DNA from: Pseudomonas jinjuensis
GTDB lineage: Bacteria > Pseudomonadota > Gammaproteobacteria > Pseudomonadales > Pseudomonadaceae
Direction of reading: 5' to 3'
DNA length: 64,000 nt
NCBI RefSeq assembly: GCF_900103845.1
Contig: NZ_FNIJ01000004.1
Location: forward strand, 186,001-250,000
The position numbers and the translations under genes are program-made. The notes under the pieces are model-generated. The model was not told where the DNA came from, did not search any database, and saw only the letters and a program-made list of their open reading frames with translations. Positions 25,958 to 34,866 of the stretch are shown here, in pieces. Positions within the stretch are counted from its first letter, which is position 1. Each line of letters starts with the position of its first letter.

Positions 25958-27513
25958 TGGTCGGCCTCCGAAGTTGCCAGACCGAAGTCGGCGGGGAAAT
26001 GCTTGAGGGCGCTGGTCACGGGGAAGGCGGTCATCCCGCCCAGGGCGCAGAGCGAGCCGTAGGTCATGGTGTCGCAAAGGTCCCTGAGCAGCTCTGCCTG
26101 TTCCTCGCGGGCGGTGATGTCGGTGGCGGCGATCAGCCGGTCCACCACTTCCACGCCGCGGGTCGAGCCGATCCGGCACGGCGTGCACTTGCCGCAGGAT
26201 TCCTCGGCGCAGAACTGCAGGGCGAAGCGGGCCATGCGGGCCATGTCCAGGCTGTCGTCGGCCACCACCACGCCACCGTGGCCGAGCATGGCGCCCATGG
26301 CGGCGAAGGCCTCGTAGTCCAGCGGTGTATCGAATTGCGCCGGCGGCACCCAGGCGCCCAGCGGGCCGCCCACCTGCGCGGCCTTCAGCGGCCGGCCGCT
26401 GGCGGTGCCGCCGCCGTAGCCTTCCACCAGCTCGCGCAGGGTCAGGCCGAAGGCGCGCTCCACCAGGCCGCCGTGGCGGATATTGCCGGCGAGCTGGAAC
26501 GGCATGGTGCCCAGCGAGCGGCCCATGCCGAAGTCGCGGTAGAACTGTGCGCCCCTGGCCAGGATCACCGGCACCGAGGCCAGGGTGAGCACGTTGTGCA
26601 CCAGCGTCGGCTGGCCGAACAGGCCTTCCAGCGCCGGCAGCGGCGGCTTGGCGCGAACCACGCCGCGCTTGCCTTCCAGCGAATCCAGCAGGGCGGTTTC
26701 CTCGCCGCAGATATAGGCGCCGGCGCCCACCCGTACCTCCAGGTCGAAGGCGCGTCCGCTGCCTCCCACGTCGGCGCCCAGGTAGCCGCCTGCGCGGGCG
26801 ATGCCGATGGCCATGCGCAGCGCGTCGATGGCGTCCGGGTATTCCGAGCGCACGTAGATGTAGCCCTTGCTGGCGCCGACGGCGAGGCCGGCGATGGCCA
26901 TGCCCTCGATCAGCAGGAAGGGGTCGCCTTCCATCAGCATGCGGTCGGCGAAGGTACCGGAGTCGCCCTCGTCGGCGTTGCACACCACGTATTTCTGCTC
27001 GGCCACGGCGCCGCGCACGGTGCGCCACTTGATGCCGGCCGGGAAGGCCGCGCCGCCGCGGCCACGCAGGCCGGAATCGAGCACGGCGGCGACGATGTCC
27101 TCGCCGCTCTGGCCGATGGCGCGGGTCAGGCCCTCGAAGCCGCCGTGGGCGCGGTAGTCGTCCAGCGACAGCGGCCGGGTGATGCCGGCGCGGGCGAACA
27201 GCAGGCGCTGCTGGCTCTTCAGATAGGGGATGTCCTCCACCGGCCCCAGGGCCAGCGGATGACTGCCGGGATCGCTCGCCAGGGCGTCCAGCAACGCCGG
27301 CACGTCTTCGGGGGTGAGCGGGCCGAAGCCCAGCCGGCCGTTGGCGCTTTCCAGCTCCAGCAGCGGCTCCAGCCAGTAGAGGCCACGGGAACTGGTGCGC
27401 TGCAGGTCCAGCGCCATTCCTCGACGCTCGGCCTCGTCGACCAGGGCGGTGGCCAGCCTGTCGGCGCCCACCGCGCGGGCGACCGAATCGCAGGAGACGA
27501 ACAACTTCAGCAT
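25954..27513 (-). CDS. fdsB: NAD-dependent formate dehydrogenase beta (diaphorase) subunit
   Basis: FMN- and NAD-binding subunit of 519 residues, related to NuoF. Visible are the NADH/FMN motifs LRGRGGAAFPAGIKW and CNADEGDSGTFADR, GAGAYICGEETALL, and the 4Fe-4S ligands in ESCGKCTPCRIG. It passes electrons from FdsA to NAD. The start at 27513 (MLKLFVSCDSVARA) has GGAGG upstream and overlaps fdsG by 7 bp. The N-terminal ~110 residues resemble the thioredoxin-like extension common in this subunit. Confidence 0.93.
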   Translation of the reverse strand: MLKLFVSCDSVARAVGADRLATALVDEAERRGMALDLQRTSSRGLYWLEPLLELESANGRLGFGPLTPEDVPALLDALASDPGSHPLALGPVEDIPYLKSQQRLLFARAGITRPLSLDDYRAHGGFEGLTRAIGQSGEDIVAAVLDSGLRGRGGAAFPAGIKWRTVRGAVAEQKYVVCNADEGDSGTFADRMLMEGDPFLLIEGMAIAGLAVGASKGYIYVRSEYPDAIDALRMAIGIARAGGYLGADVGGSGRAFDLEVRVGAGAYICGEETALLDSLEGKRGVVRAKPPLPALEGLFGQPTLVHNVLTLASVPVILARGAQFYRDFGMGRSLGTMPFQLAGNIRHGGLVERAFGLTLRELVEGYGGGTASGRPLKAAQVGGPLGAWVPPAQFDTPLDYEAFAAMGAMLGHGGVVVADDSLDMARMARFALQFCAEESCGKCTPCRIGSTRGVEVVDRLIAATDITAREEQAELLRDLCDTMTYGSLCALGGMTAFPVTSALKHFPADFGLATSEADQ

Positions 27514-27989
27514 GCTTCGTCCTCCAGGCAGCCGTTCACCAGCTCGCGCAGGCGCTCGGGAGTGATTCGCGCATGCAGCTGGCCGTCCAGCTCCAGGGCC
27601 GGCGAGCAGGCGCAGGCCCCCAGGCAATAGACTGGTCGCAGACCGATCTGCCCGTCGGCGCTGGTGCCGTGGTCGTCCAGCGCCAGTTGTTCGCGCAGCT
27701 GCGCGGCCAGGCGCTCGGCGCCCATGCTCTGGCAGGACTCTGCCCGGCACAGGCGCAGGGTGTGCCGCGCCGGCGGCGTGCTGCGGAAATCGTGGTAGAA
27801 GCTGATCACCCCGCGCACCTCGGCCTGGCTGAGGTTGAGGGCATGGGCGATCTCCGGGACGGCGGCATCGGGGATGTAGCCGACGCCATCCTGGATGGCG
27901 TGGAGGATCGGCAACAGGGCGCCGGGGGTGTCCTTCTCGCGTTCCAGCACGCTTTGAATCAGGGGCAGGTGAAGCATCTCATCGGGCAT
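27507..27989 (-). CDS. fdsG: NAD-dependent formate dehydrogenase gamma subunit
   Basis: NuoE-like 2Fe-2S protein of 160 residues, first gene of the fdsGBAD operon. Cluster ligands are visible in LCRAESCQSMGAE and PVYCLGACACSPAL. The helical N-terminus contains ALLPILHAIQDGVGYIP, diagnostic of the NuoE/HoxE/FdsG family. It transfers electrons within the peripheral arm of the soluble complex. Confidence 0.93.
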   Translation of the reverse strand: MPDEMLHLPLIQSVLEREKDTPGALLPILHAIQDGVGYIPDAAVPEIAHALNLSQAEVRGVISFYHDFRSTPPARHTLRLCRAESCQSMGAERLAAQLREQLALDDHGTSADGQIGLRPVYCLGACACSPALELDGQLHARITPERLRELVNGCLEDEAC

Positions 27990-28317
27990 ACAGCGTACCT
28001 CGGCATCACGAACGAGGCTGCCGCATGCTGGCAGCTGTCCGGAGTCTTGGGCTGCGGCGAACCGGCCACGTCACGGGCGCGTGGCTTCTCCGGTCACCAT
28101 CCTTGCACTCCGGCCAGGTGTCTTGACGCACCTTGGCCCGGGGCATCCTGAAAGCTTGCCATCCCCGCTGCCTGGAGATTGCACCCAAACGACTATCCGC
28201 ATCCTGAAACCGACGGATGTGGATCGGCAGCACGACGGCACGACCATATCTGAAGGCTAGAGCATGCCGGGGCAGGTGGAAACCGCGATCGCACCGCCGG
28301 CAGTGGGACAGCCGCCG
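27990..28317. other. 328-bp intergenic region upstream of fdsG
   Basis: Should contain the leftward fds promoter. I could not identify a confident sigma70 or sigma54 site, nor an operator. No gene or repeat recognised. Confidence 0.4.
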
Positions 28318-29388
28318 TCAGTACCCCGTCAACTCCAGATACCCCACTCCCGCATGGCTCCCGCCGAAGCGTATCGGCCCTTCCCAATAGGGGAAGCGCG
28401 TCCCCATCCAGGCATCCGCGCGCACCGGCGTGGTCGAGATGTCCAGGCCGACGCTCGGGATTCGTACCGACCAGCTCGTTGGCAACCGTCGTCCGGCGAT
28501 CTCCGTGTATCCCACCGGCGCCATGGCGATTTCGTCAGGCCGTAGCGCTCGCGACCGGCCATCCGCGCTGATCCAGCTTCCGGCGTAGTAGCTGGGCCGG
28601 TCCTTGTGGCGGAACTGGTAGAGCATCAGCTTCCCGCCGGAATCCAGATGCAGCGCCAGCCAGTCCCAGCCCTGCTGGTTCGGCGCCATCGGCTGGCTGC
28701 TCCATTCGCGGTCCAGCCAGGCGCGCCCCCTGACCGCATGCTCCTGGCCGTCCCAGCGAACGCGCCCCTGTACCTGGAAGAACGGCTGGCTGTAGTACCA
28801 GGACGCCTGCCCCTGCAACGACTTGCGGCTGTAGCCGGCGTCGCCGTGCAGCACCGGCGGCCGGCTGCTGGAGAGCTGCAGGTCGTAGGCGAAGCCGGGA
28901 CCGTCCGCGCGCAGGTCGAGCAGCGCCAGCCCGCCATTCTCCGGCGAGCGGCTGCTGAGCCGCCAATCGTCGATCCAGGCGTCCAGCGGCGCCCCCTTCA
29001 CCCCCGCCTGGCCGATTCCGCCGCGGGCGAAGTCTTCGGCATGACGGTGGCCATGGGGGCTGGTGACGGCGGCGTGGGCCATCCAGATGTTCTGGTTGGC
29101 CCATCCCTCCTCCGTCGAGCCGGGCTGGAGGGCGCTGCGGAACAGCGTCCACTGGATACCCCAGTCGCGGCCCTGCTCGTCCACCAGGTTGGCGGTGACG
29201 TACCACCACTCGATACGGAAATCCGGATGCGCGCCGTGGTCGGCCGGGAAGACTATCGCCCTGCCCGGCACGACCCGGGCGAAGTTCGCCACCTCCCGGC
29301 CGAGTTCGGCGTAGCTCTGCCCGGCTGGCGGCTGGGCGTCGCAGGCGGCGATCAGCAAGGCGCCGGCCAGCACGAACCTAGCGTTCAT
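28318..29388 (-). CDS. AttH/CrtC-like lipoprotein (lipocalin-like hydrolase family)
   Basis: Predicted lipoprotein of 356 residues: MNARFVLAGALLIAACDAQ gives a signal peptide with lipobox LIAAC. The body has the AttH/CrtC pattern, with FPADHGAHPDFRIEWWYVTA near the N-terminus, WMAHAAVTSPHGHRHAEDFA, GRAWLDREWSSQPM and GWDWLALHLDSGGKLMLYQF. Family members include carotenoid 1,2-hydratase and proteins that accompany ABC exporters. Its start overlaps the end of the ABC permease gene by 11 bp, so they belong together. Function unknown; possibly works on or with the exported molecule in the envelope. Confidence 0.8.
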   Translation of the reverse strand: MNARFVLAGALLIAACDAQPPAGQSYAELGREVANFARVVPGRAIVFPADHGAHPDFRIEWWYVTANLVDEQGRDWGIQWTLFRSALQPGSTEEGWANQNIWMAHAAVTSPHGHRHAEDFARGGIGQAGVKGAPLDAWIDDWRLSSRSPENGGLALLDLRADGPGFAYDLQLSSSRPPVLHGDAGYSRKSLQGQASWYYSQPFFQVQGRVRWDGQEHAVRGRAWLDREWSSQPMAPNQQGWDWLALHLDSGGKLMLYQFRHKDRPSYYAGSWISADGRSRALRPDEIAMAPVGYTEIAGRRLPTSWSVRIPSVGLDISTTPVRADAWMGTRFPYWEGPIRFGGSHAGVGYLELTGY

Positions 29389-31855
29389 CGCTGAAGGTCC
29401 TGAGCAGCGAGGACGGCGTGCCATGGCCCAGCCGCCACAGCGGCCAGGCGGCGGCGACCAGAGTCGCCAGCAGGGCGAACGCCAGCAGTTGCAGGATCTG
29501 CAGCGGGAACACCTGCAGCGGCAGCCGCCAGCCGAACGCCTGCACGTTGACCACCGCCACCAGGCACCAGGCCAGCAACAGGCCGAGGGGAACCGCCAGC
29601 AGCAGGGTGATCAGCGCCAGCAGCAGGGTCTGGCCGAGGCTCAGCCAGGCCAGCTGCGCACGGCTCACGCCCAGGGCCCAGAGCGGCGCCAGCTGGGTCA
29701 GGCGCGTCTGGCCGAGGGTCAGCAGGCTGATGAACAGGGCCACGCCAGCCACGCCCAGGGTCAGGCTGTTGAGCGCGGCGGTGGCGGCGAAGGTGCGCTC
29801 GAACACGCGGGTCGACCAGGATTTCAGCTGGACCTGATCGGTGACCCGGCTGCTCTCCAGGTCAAACGCCTGCTGCACGGCCCGGCTGAGCCCGGGCACC
29901 GCCTCGGCTGGCAGGCGCAGGCTGAAACTGGCTGGCTGCAGTCCCGGCCAGTACCGCCGCAGGCCGGCCGCATTGACCAGCAGGTGCCCTTTTGGATTGC
30001 CGTAGTCGGCATAGATGCCCACCACTTCCAGTTGCCACTCGCCAGTCGGCGTCGGCAGGTCCAGATGGTCGCCGAGACTTAGCTGGAGCCGTCGGGCCAG
30101 TTGTTCGCTGAGCATCAGCGCGTCCTGCCGGGCCAGGCGCTCCCAGGCATCCGGGGCGGACTCCAGCAGCGGCCACTGGCTCCGATAGTGCGGATGATCG
30201 ATGACGCCGCTGAGCTGCGCCGGCCAGCCGCGGAGCTGCAGGTCGACCCGCCAGCTCGGCAGGACCGCGCGCACCTGCGGTTGCCGCTGCAGCCACGCGC
30301 CGATGTCACCGGCCTGCCGCAGATCCTGCACGCTGATATACAGCTCCGCGGCCAGGCGCTGGTCGAGCCAGGTCTGGAAGGTTCGGCGGAAGCCTTCGGT
30401 CATGCTGCCGACGCCGATGTTCGCCGCCAGCGCCAGCAGCAGGGCCATGAGCGCCATGGCCAGCGCCGGCAGCTGCTGGCGGCTGTCGGCGACGAACCAC
30501 TGCGCCAGTGGCGTGCGGGTGCGCGGCGAGACCCGCTCCAGCAGCCAGTTCAGGCAGGGTGGCAGGACCAGCGCCGCGCCGAGCAGCAGGCAGGCGAGCA
30601 AGGCGAAACCGGCCGGAAGTCCCTCGCCGAATGCCAGCAGCGCCAGTGCCAGCAGCCCCAGGATCGCGCTGCACCATACCTGGCGGCGCAGCCAGAGCGC
30701 CTGCGCCTGATGCCAGGCTTCCGGCCGGGCCAGCGCCAGCAGCGGCAGTCGTGCCGCCCTGAGCAGGCTGGCGGCGCCGGCCAGCAGGGTCCCGGCCAGG
30801 CAGATGGCGAATCCGCCGAACCACCACAGCGCGTCCAGCCGCAATTGCCCGGCCACCTCCGCCCCATACAGGCCGCGCAGGCTGGCCGCCACGTCGGGCA
30901 GCAGCAGGCTGGCCAGCCAGTAGCCGCTGAGCATGCCCGCCATCCCGCCGATCAGTGCGAGCCCGCAGAGTTCCAGCGCCAGGGCAGCGATCAGCATGCG
31001 CAGGCTCACCCCGCAGGCGCGCAGGGTGCGCAGCAACGGGCGACGTTGTTCCAGCGCCAGGCCGATGGCGGCATGCACGATGAACATTCCGACCACGAAG
31101 GACAGCAGGCCGAGGGCCGTGAGATTGAGGTGGAAGCTGTCCGTCAGCTGCGCGATGTCCGCCACGTCGTCGCTGCTGCCGAGCACCAGCCGCCCACCCT
31201 GTGCCGCCGGCAATCGCGGATTGCCGCGGGCGAATTCGCCGGGGAGCAGCAGGCGGGACAGTCGTTGCGGTGCATCGAGCAGGCGCTGGGCCGCGCCGAT
31301 ATCCACCAGCAGCACGCCCGGCGGCATCTGCGCTCGCTCTTCCAGCGGCGGCAGGGTCTGGCCGTTCTCGCCCGGCAGTTGCGCGCCGGCCTTCACGCCC
31401 AGTTCGGCGAGGGTTTCCGGAGCGATCCAGGTGCGTCCGGGCCGGCCGATGAAGGCCACCACGTCTTCGCTGCTCGCCACCTGTCCGGCGAGACGGGTGC
31501 CGGCCGGCAGGGTCAGCGGCTCGATGCCGATCAGTTGCAGGCGCAGATCGTCATGCCCCCTTAGACGCAGGCGCCCCTGCAACAGCGGCGAAACCGGCCA
31601 GCCGGCCAGACGCAGGTCGACATAGTCCTGCTGGGACACGAACCCGCCATCGCGGGCGACCAGATGATGCTGTGCGGCGCCGGAAAGCAGCTGGCCGGCC
31701 CGCGCATAGCTTTCCCGCGCCTGCCCGTTCAGCGCCTGCACGCCGCTCCACAGCGCGGTGGCGAGCCAGAGGCCGGTGAGCACGCTGAAGAACTGCACCC
31801 GATGGCGCCGCCAATGGCTGATCAGTCCGTGCAGGGCCCAGAAGAACGCAGTCAT
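29378..31855 (-). CDS. ABC transporter permease, FtsX/MacB-like (double domain)
   Basis: Large inner-membrane permease of 825 residues. An N-terminal membrane anchor (FFSVLTGLWLATALWSGVQA) is followed by a periplasmic region. Then come two FtsX-type membrane blocks, one around LGLLSFVVGMFIVHAAIGLA and one near the C-terminus around LTLGVAGVALFISLLTLGQT and LAVPLGLLLAWCLVAVVNV. This duplicated-FtsX layout is used in lipoprotein-release and secretion transporters. The start at 31855 (MTAFFWALHGLISHWRRH) lies one base past the ATPase stop; the frame is open further upstream only as a shadow of the ATPase gene. Confidence 0.86.
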   Translation of the reverse strand: MTAFFWALHGLISHWRRHRVQFFSVLTGLWLATALWSGVQALNGQARESYARAGQLLSGAAQHHLVARDGGFVSQQDYVDLRLAGWPVSPLLQGRLRLRGHDDLRLQLIGIEPLTLPAGTRLAGQVASSEDVVAFIGRPGRTWIAPETLAELGVKAGAQLPGENGQTLPPLEERAQMPPGVLLVDIGAAQRLLDAPQRLSRLLLPGEFARGNPRLPAAQGGRLVLGSSDDVADIAQLTDSFHLNLTALGLLSFVVGMFIVHAAIGLALEQRRPLLRTLRACGVSLRMLIAALALELCGLALIGGMAGMLSGYWLASLLLPDVAASLRGLYGAEVAGQLRLDALWWFGGFAICLAGTLLAGAASLLRAARLPLLALARPEAWHQAQALWLRRQVWCSAILGLLALALLAFGEGLPAGFALLACLLLGAALVLPPCLNWLLERVSPRTRTPLAQWFVADSRQQLPALAMALMALLLALAANIGVGSMTEGFRRTFQTWLDQRLAAELYISVQDLRQAGDIGAWLQRQPQVRAVLPSWRVDLQLRGWPAQLSGVIDHPHYRSQWPLLESAPDAWERLARQDALMLSEQLARRLQLSLGDHLDLPTPTGEWQLEVVGIYADYGNPKGHLLVNAAGLRRYWPGLQPASFSLRLPAEAVPGLSRAVQQAFDLESSRVTDQVQLKSWSTRVFERTFAATAALNSLTLGVAGVALFISLLTLGQTRLTQLAPLWALGVSRAQLAWLSLGQTLLLALITLLLAVPLGLLLAWCLVAVVNVQAFGWRLPLQVFPLQILQLLAFALLATLVAAAWPLWRLGHGTPSSLLRTFSDER

Positions 31856-31856
31856 G

Positions 31857-32522
31857 TCATGGCTCCCGCAGGCGACCGCCCTGCAGGACCAGGCAGCGCT
31901 GCAGTCGCCCGGCCACCTGCGGGCTATGGGTGACCATGAACAGCGTGGTGCGGGACTCCGCAAGCAGCTCCAGCAACAGTTCCAGCACCTGTCCGGCGGA
32001 TGCCTCGTCGAGATTGCCGGTCGGCTCGTCGGCCAGCAGCAGGCGCGGTCGCGCGGCCAGAGCCCGGCCGAGGGCCAGACGCTGCTGCTGGCCGACGGAC
32101 AGTTGCTCCGGATACCGCGCGAGCAATTCGCCAAGGCCGAGCCGCTCGACCAGTTGCGCCTGCCAGCGCGGGTCGAGGCGGCTCGCGAGACGCGCCTGGA
32201 ATGCCAGGTTGTGCTCCACCGTCAGGCTGGAGATCAGGTTGAACTGCTGGAACACCAGGCCGATCTCGCTGCGTCGCCAGGCCGCCATCCGGCTTTCGCC
32301 AAGGGTCGGCAGGGAGGTGCCGGCGAGGCGGATATCTCCGGCATCCGGCCGGTCGAGGCCCGCCACCAGGTGCAGCAGCGTACTCTTGCCGCTGCCGGAC
32401 TCGCCCATCAGGGCAAGGCTGCCGCCCTCCTCCAGCTCCAGGTCCACGCCGCGCAGCACTGCAACCGGCCCCTGGGAGGTCGGATAGCTCTTGCACAGGC
32501 CCTGGATCGTCAGCATTGGCAT
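31857..32522 (-). CDS. ABC transporter ATPase, LolD/MacB type
   Basis: ATPase of 221 residues partnering the permease downstream. Walker A MGESGSGKSTLLHLVAG, signature region PEQLSVGQQQRLALGRAL (SVGQQ instead of SGGQQ), Walker B LLLADEPTGNLDEASAG and switch MVTHSPQVAG. The start is taken at 32522 (MPMLTIQG) or 32516; no strong ribosome-binding site separates them. With the permease and the AttH-like lipoprotein it forms a three-gene leftward operon. Confidence 0.88.
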   Translation of the reverse strand: MPMLTIQGLCKSYPTSQGPVAVLRGVDLELEEGGSLALMGESGSGKSTLLHLVAGLDRPDAGDIRLAGTSLPTLGESRMAAWRRSEIGLVFQQFNLISSLTVEHNLAFQARLASRLDPRWQAQLVERLGLGELLARYPEQLSVGQQQRLALGRALAARPRLLLADEPTGNLDEASAGQVLELLLELLAESRTTLFMVTHSPQVAGRLQRCLVLQGGRLREP

Positions 32523-32894
32523 GCGCCCGTTCAGGCAGAGAAGAAAGCCGTTCCGCGCTGGATGCCGGAAGCCGCTTCGGAACAACCCTAGCTGCCGAAG
32601 TCGTCGTCCGCGAACGGCAGCTATTCACGATAACTGCCGTTCACTCCGGACTGCAGGCCGTGCGCCGGATGTAACGCCGACGAGACCGGTTACTCAAAAT
32701 ATACTTTTAAAAATCAATGGCTTATGACGACAGATAGTATCCATATCAATTTCTTGACACTCCCCTGTCTCACACCTATTACTTCCCAGACCGACGCCGG
32801 AACCGGGACCAGAGGCGTGCCCCGGCGCCGAACTCCCGCTTTGCCCGATCGCCGTCTCGAAAAGCCTGTGGCCCGCGCCAGCTGTTGCCCAAAG
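32523..32894. other. Intergenic region with an orphan promoter-like site
   Basis: Between the ABC ATPase start and the cytochrome fragment. It includes an AT-rich patch (32695-32760) and a sigma70-like site (32754-32782, listed separately). The open plus frame from 32724 encodes about 55 residues with no family features before the cytochrome part begins. Confidence 0.4.
32754..32782 (+). promoter_or_regulatory. Sigma70-like promoter upstream of a gene remnant
   Basis: TTGACA (32754-32759), a 17-bp spacer and TATTAC (32777-32782) point rightward toward the cytochrome fragment and the enoyl-CoA hydratase. It may be a leftover from a lost upstream gene or may now drive the remaining genes. Confidence 0.45.
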
Positions 32895-33374
32895 CTGCCC
32901 ACCGGCTTCCCGGAAGGGCGGGAAATGTGGATCGACTTCCGCGTCGTCGATGCCAGCGGGCGGGAGATCTACCGGCTGGGCGCCGTCAGGGACGGCAAGA
33001 TCGAGCCCGGCACGGAAAACTTCAAGGTCCACCTCAGCGACAAGGACGGCAAGGTACTGGACATCGAGGTCTGGAACGCCGCGAAGATCCTCTCGGACAA
33101 CCGCGTGCTGCCGAAGGGCTATGATATCCGCCAGTTTTCCTTCCTGGTGCCGCAGGATGCCGTGGGACCGCTCGCACTGACGGCCGAGCTGAACTACTGG
33201 CCGTTCTCGCAGAAGCTGGTGGACTTCCTCCTCGGCCCCGACACGCTCAAGGTCGAGATCACCCGCATGGCCGGGGCTACCCGGCAGATCGGCCTGGAGC
33301 GGTTCCCGACCAGGGTGAGTGGCGGGATGCAGATCCGCGTCACGCCGGAGGCCGGCGCGAAGGTGTCCATGTAA
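32895..33374 (+). pseudogene. C-terminal fragment of a multiheme cytochrome c
   Basis: The translation from about TGFPEGREMWIDFRVVDASG to AELNYWPFSQKLVDFLLG matches the C-terminal beta-rich tail found after the heme-binding part of multiheme c-type cytochromes. No CxxCH heme-binding site is present in the frame or upstream. The signal peptide and all heme motifs are therefore gone. The frame is open upstream to 32724 but that portion looks random. A remnant, not a functional cytochrome. Confidence 0.7.
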
Positions 33375-33412
33375 TCGGAGCGGTAATCGAACGCTTTCAC
33401 CTGACTGCGTAA

Positions 33413-33861
<449 letters not shown>

Positions 33862-33862
<1 letters not shown>

Positions 33863-34677
33863 TGAACGAACGCGTGCTGATCGATATCGACGATGAAGGT
33901 GTCGCCGAGGTCAAACTCAACCGCGCCGACAAGATGAATGCGCTCGATTCGGCGATGTTCGAGGCGCTGCTGGACGCTCAGGAACGATTGCGTGGCGAGC
34001 GGAATGTGCGCGCGGTCGTCCTGCATGGCGAGGGCCGGGCCTTCTGTGCCGGCCTGGACATGAGCAGCTTCGCCGCCATGGCCGAAGGCGGTCGCGCCCG
34101 CAATCACCCGCTGAGCCAACGCACCCACGGCATCGCCAACCAGCCGCAACAGGCCGCCTGGGGATGGCGCGAGCTGCCGGTTCCGGTCATCGCCGCCGTG
34201 CATGGCGTGGCTTTCGGCGGTGGCCTGCAGTTGGCGCTGGGCGCGGATATGCGTTGCGTGGCAGCGGAGACGAAGCTTTCCCTGATGGAAATCAAATGGG
34301 GGCTGATACCGGACATGGCGTGTTTCCCGCTGCTGCGCGACGTGCTACGTGGCGACGTACTGCGCGAACTGGTCTACACCGGCCGCATCGTCACCGGCGT
34401 GGAGGCCCAGGCGCTCGGCCTGGCGACCTGGGTGGGCGATGAACCGCTGACCCGCGCCCGCACCCTCGCCCGGCAGATCGCCCAGGGCAATCCGGACGCC
34501 GTCCGCGCGGCGAAACGCCTGCTGAACCTGACCACCGATTCGACCGCCGCCGAGGTCCTGCTGGAGGAATCCCGCGAGCAGGATCGCCTCATTGGCAGCC
34601 CGAATCAGCGGGAAGCCGTGCGGGCGGCACTGGAGAAGCGTGCGCCGGTGTTCGCTGAGTCGTTGCAGGACAATTGA
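33862..34677 (+). CDS. Enoyl-CoA hydratase/isomerase (crotonase family)
   Basis: Crotonase-fold protein of 271 residues. The first oxyanion region reads EGRAFCAGLDMSSF and the second VIAAVHGVAFGGGLQLALGA. The C-terminal EESREQDRLIGSPNQREAVR is typical of hydratases acting after an acyl-CoA dehydrogenase. The start is ATG 33862 (or 33859), overlapping the stop of the broken nitronate monooxygenase gene, with GAGG seven bases upstream. Substrate unknown; the former partner gene is decayed. Confidence 0.86.
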
Positions 34678-34704
34678 GTTCCTGGAAGCGCGGCACCGCA
34701 CGAA

Positions 34705-34866
34705 TCGTCGGGATGGTGGATAACGCTGGCGCGTTATTCGCCCTACGAAAATCGGAACGATCGGCGCTCGCTATACGCACGGCACGAACCGTAGGGTGGA
34801 TCAGCTCCATCGATCCACCAACCGGCCACGCCGATGGTGGATGGAGACGCGCCACACACCCTACGC
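34705..34866. repeat. Extragenic imperfect palindromic repeat (GTAGGGTGGAT type)
   Basis: Plus-strand GTAGGGTGGAT (34791-34801) is mirrored by ATGGTGGATGGAG...CACCCTACG ending near 34865, with GATCCACC between. A partial copy (GGTGGATAACGC...GTTATTCGCCCTACG, 34714-34746) precedes it. A related element occurs at 47306-47382. It separates convergent genes (hydratase and helicase), a usual place for such elements. Confidence 0.65.

Noticed and set aside
23108-26062. A 984-codon open frame on the plus strand opposite fdsA
   Set aside because: The translation is His/Ala/Val/Gly-rich with no domains, the normal antisense shadow of a long GC-rich gene.
23081-27028. A single 1315-codon open frame suggesting an FdsB-FdsA fusion
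   Set aside because: The first third translates as an Arg-rich shadow of fdsB in the wrong frame. fdsA has its own GTG start with GGAGG at 25957, and fdsB is intact in another frame.
32724-32894. N-terminal part of the cytochrome-fragment frame as a real signal peptide
   Set aside because: The residues are Pro/Arg-rich with no hydrophobic core and no heme site, so they are probably random upstream sequence.
34705-34866. Repeated GTGGAT units as a possible CRISPR array
   Set aside because: The units are inverted palindromic pairs without regular spacers and without cas genes. They match Pseudomonas extragenic repeats.
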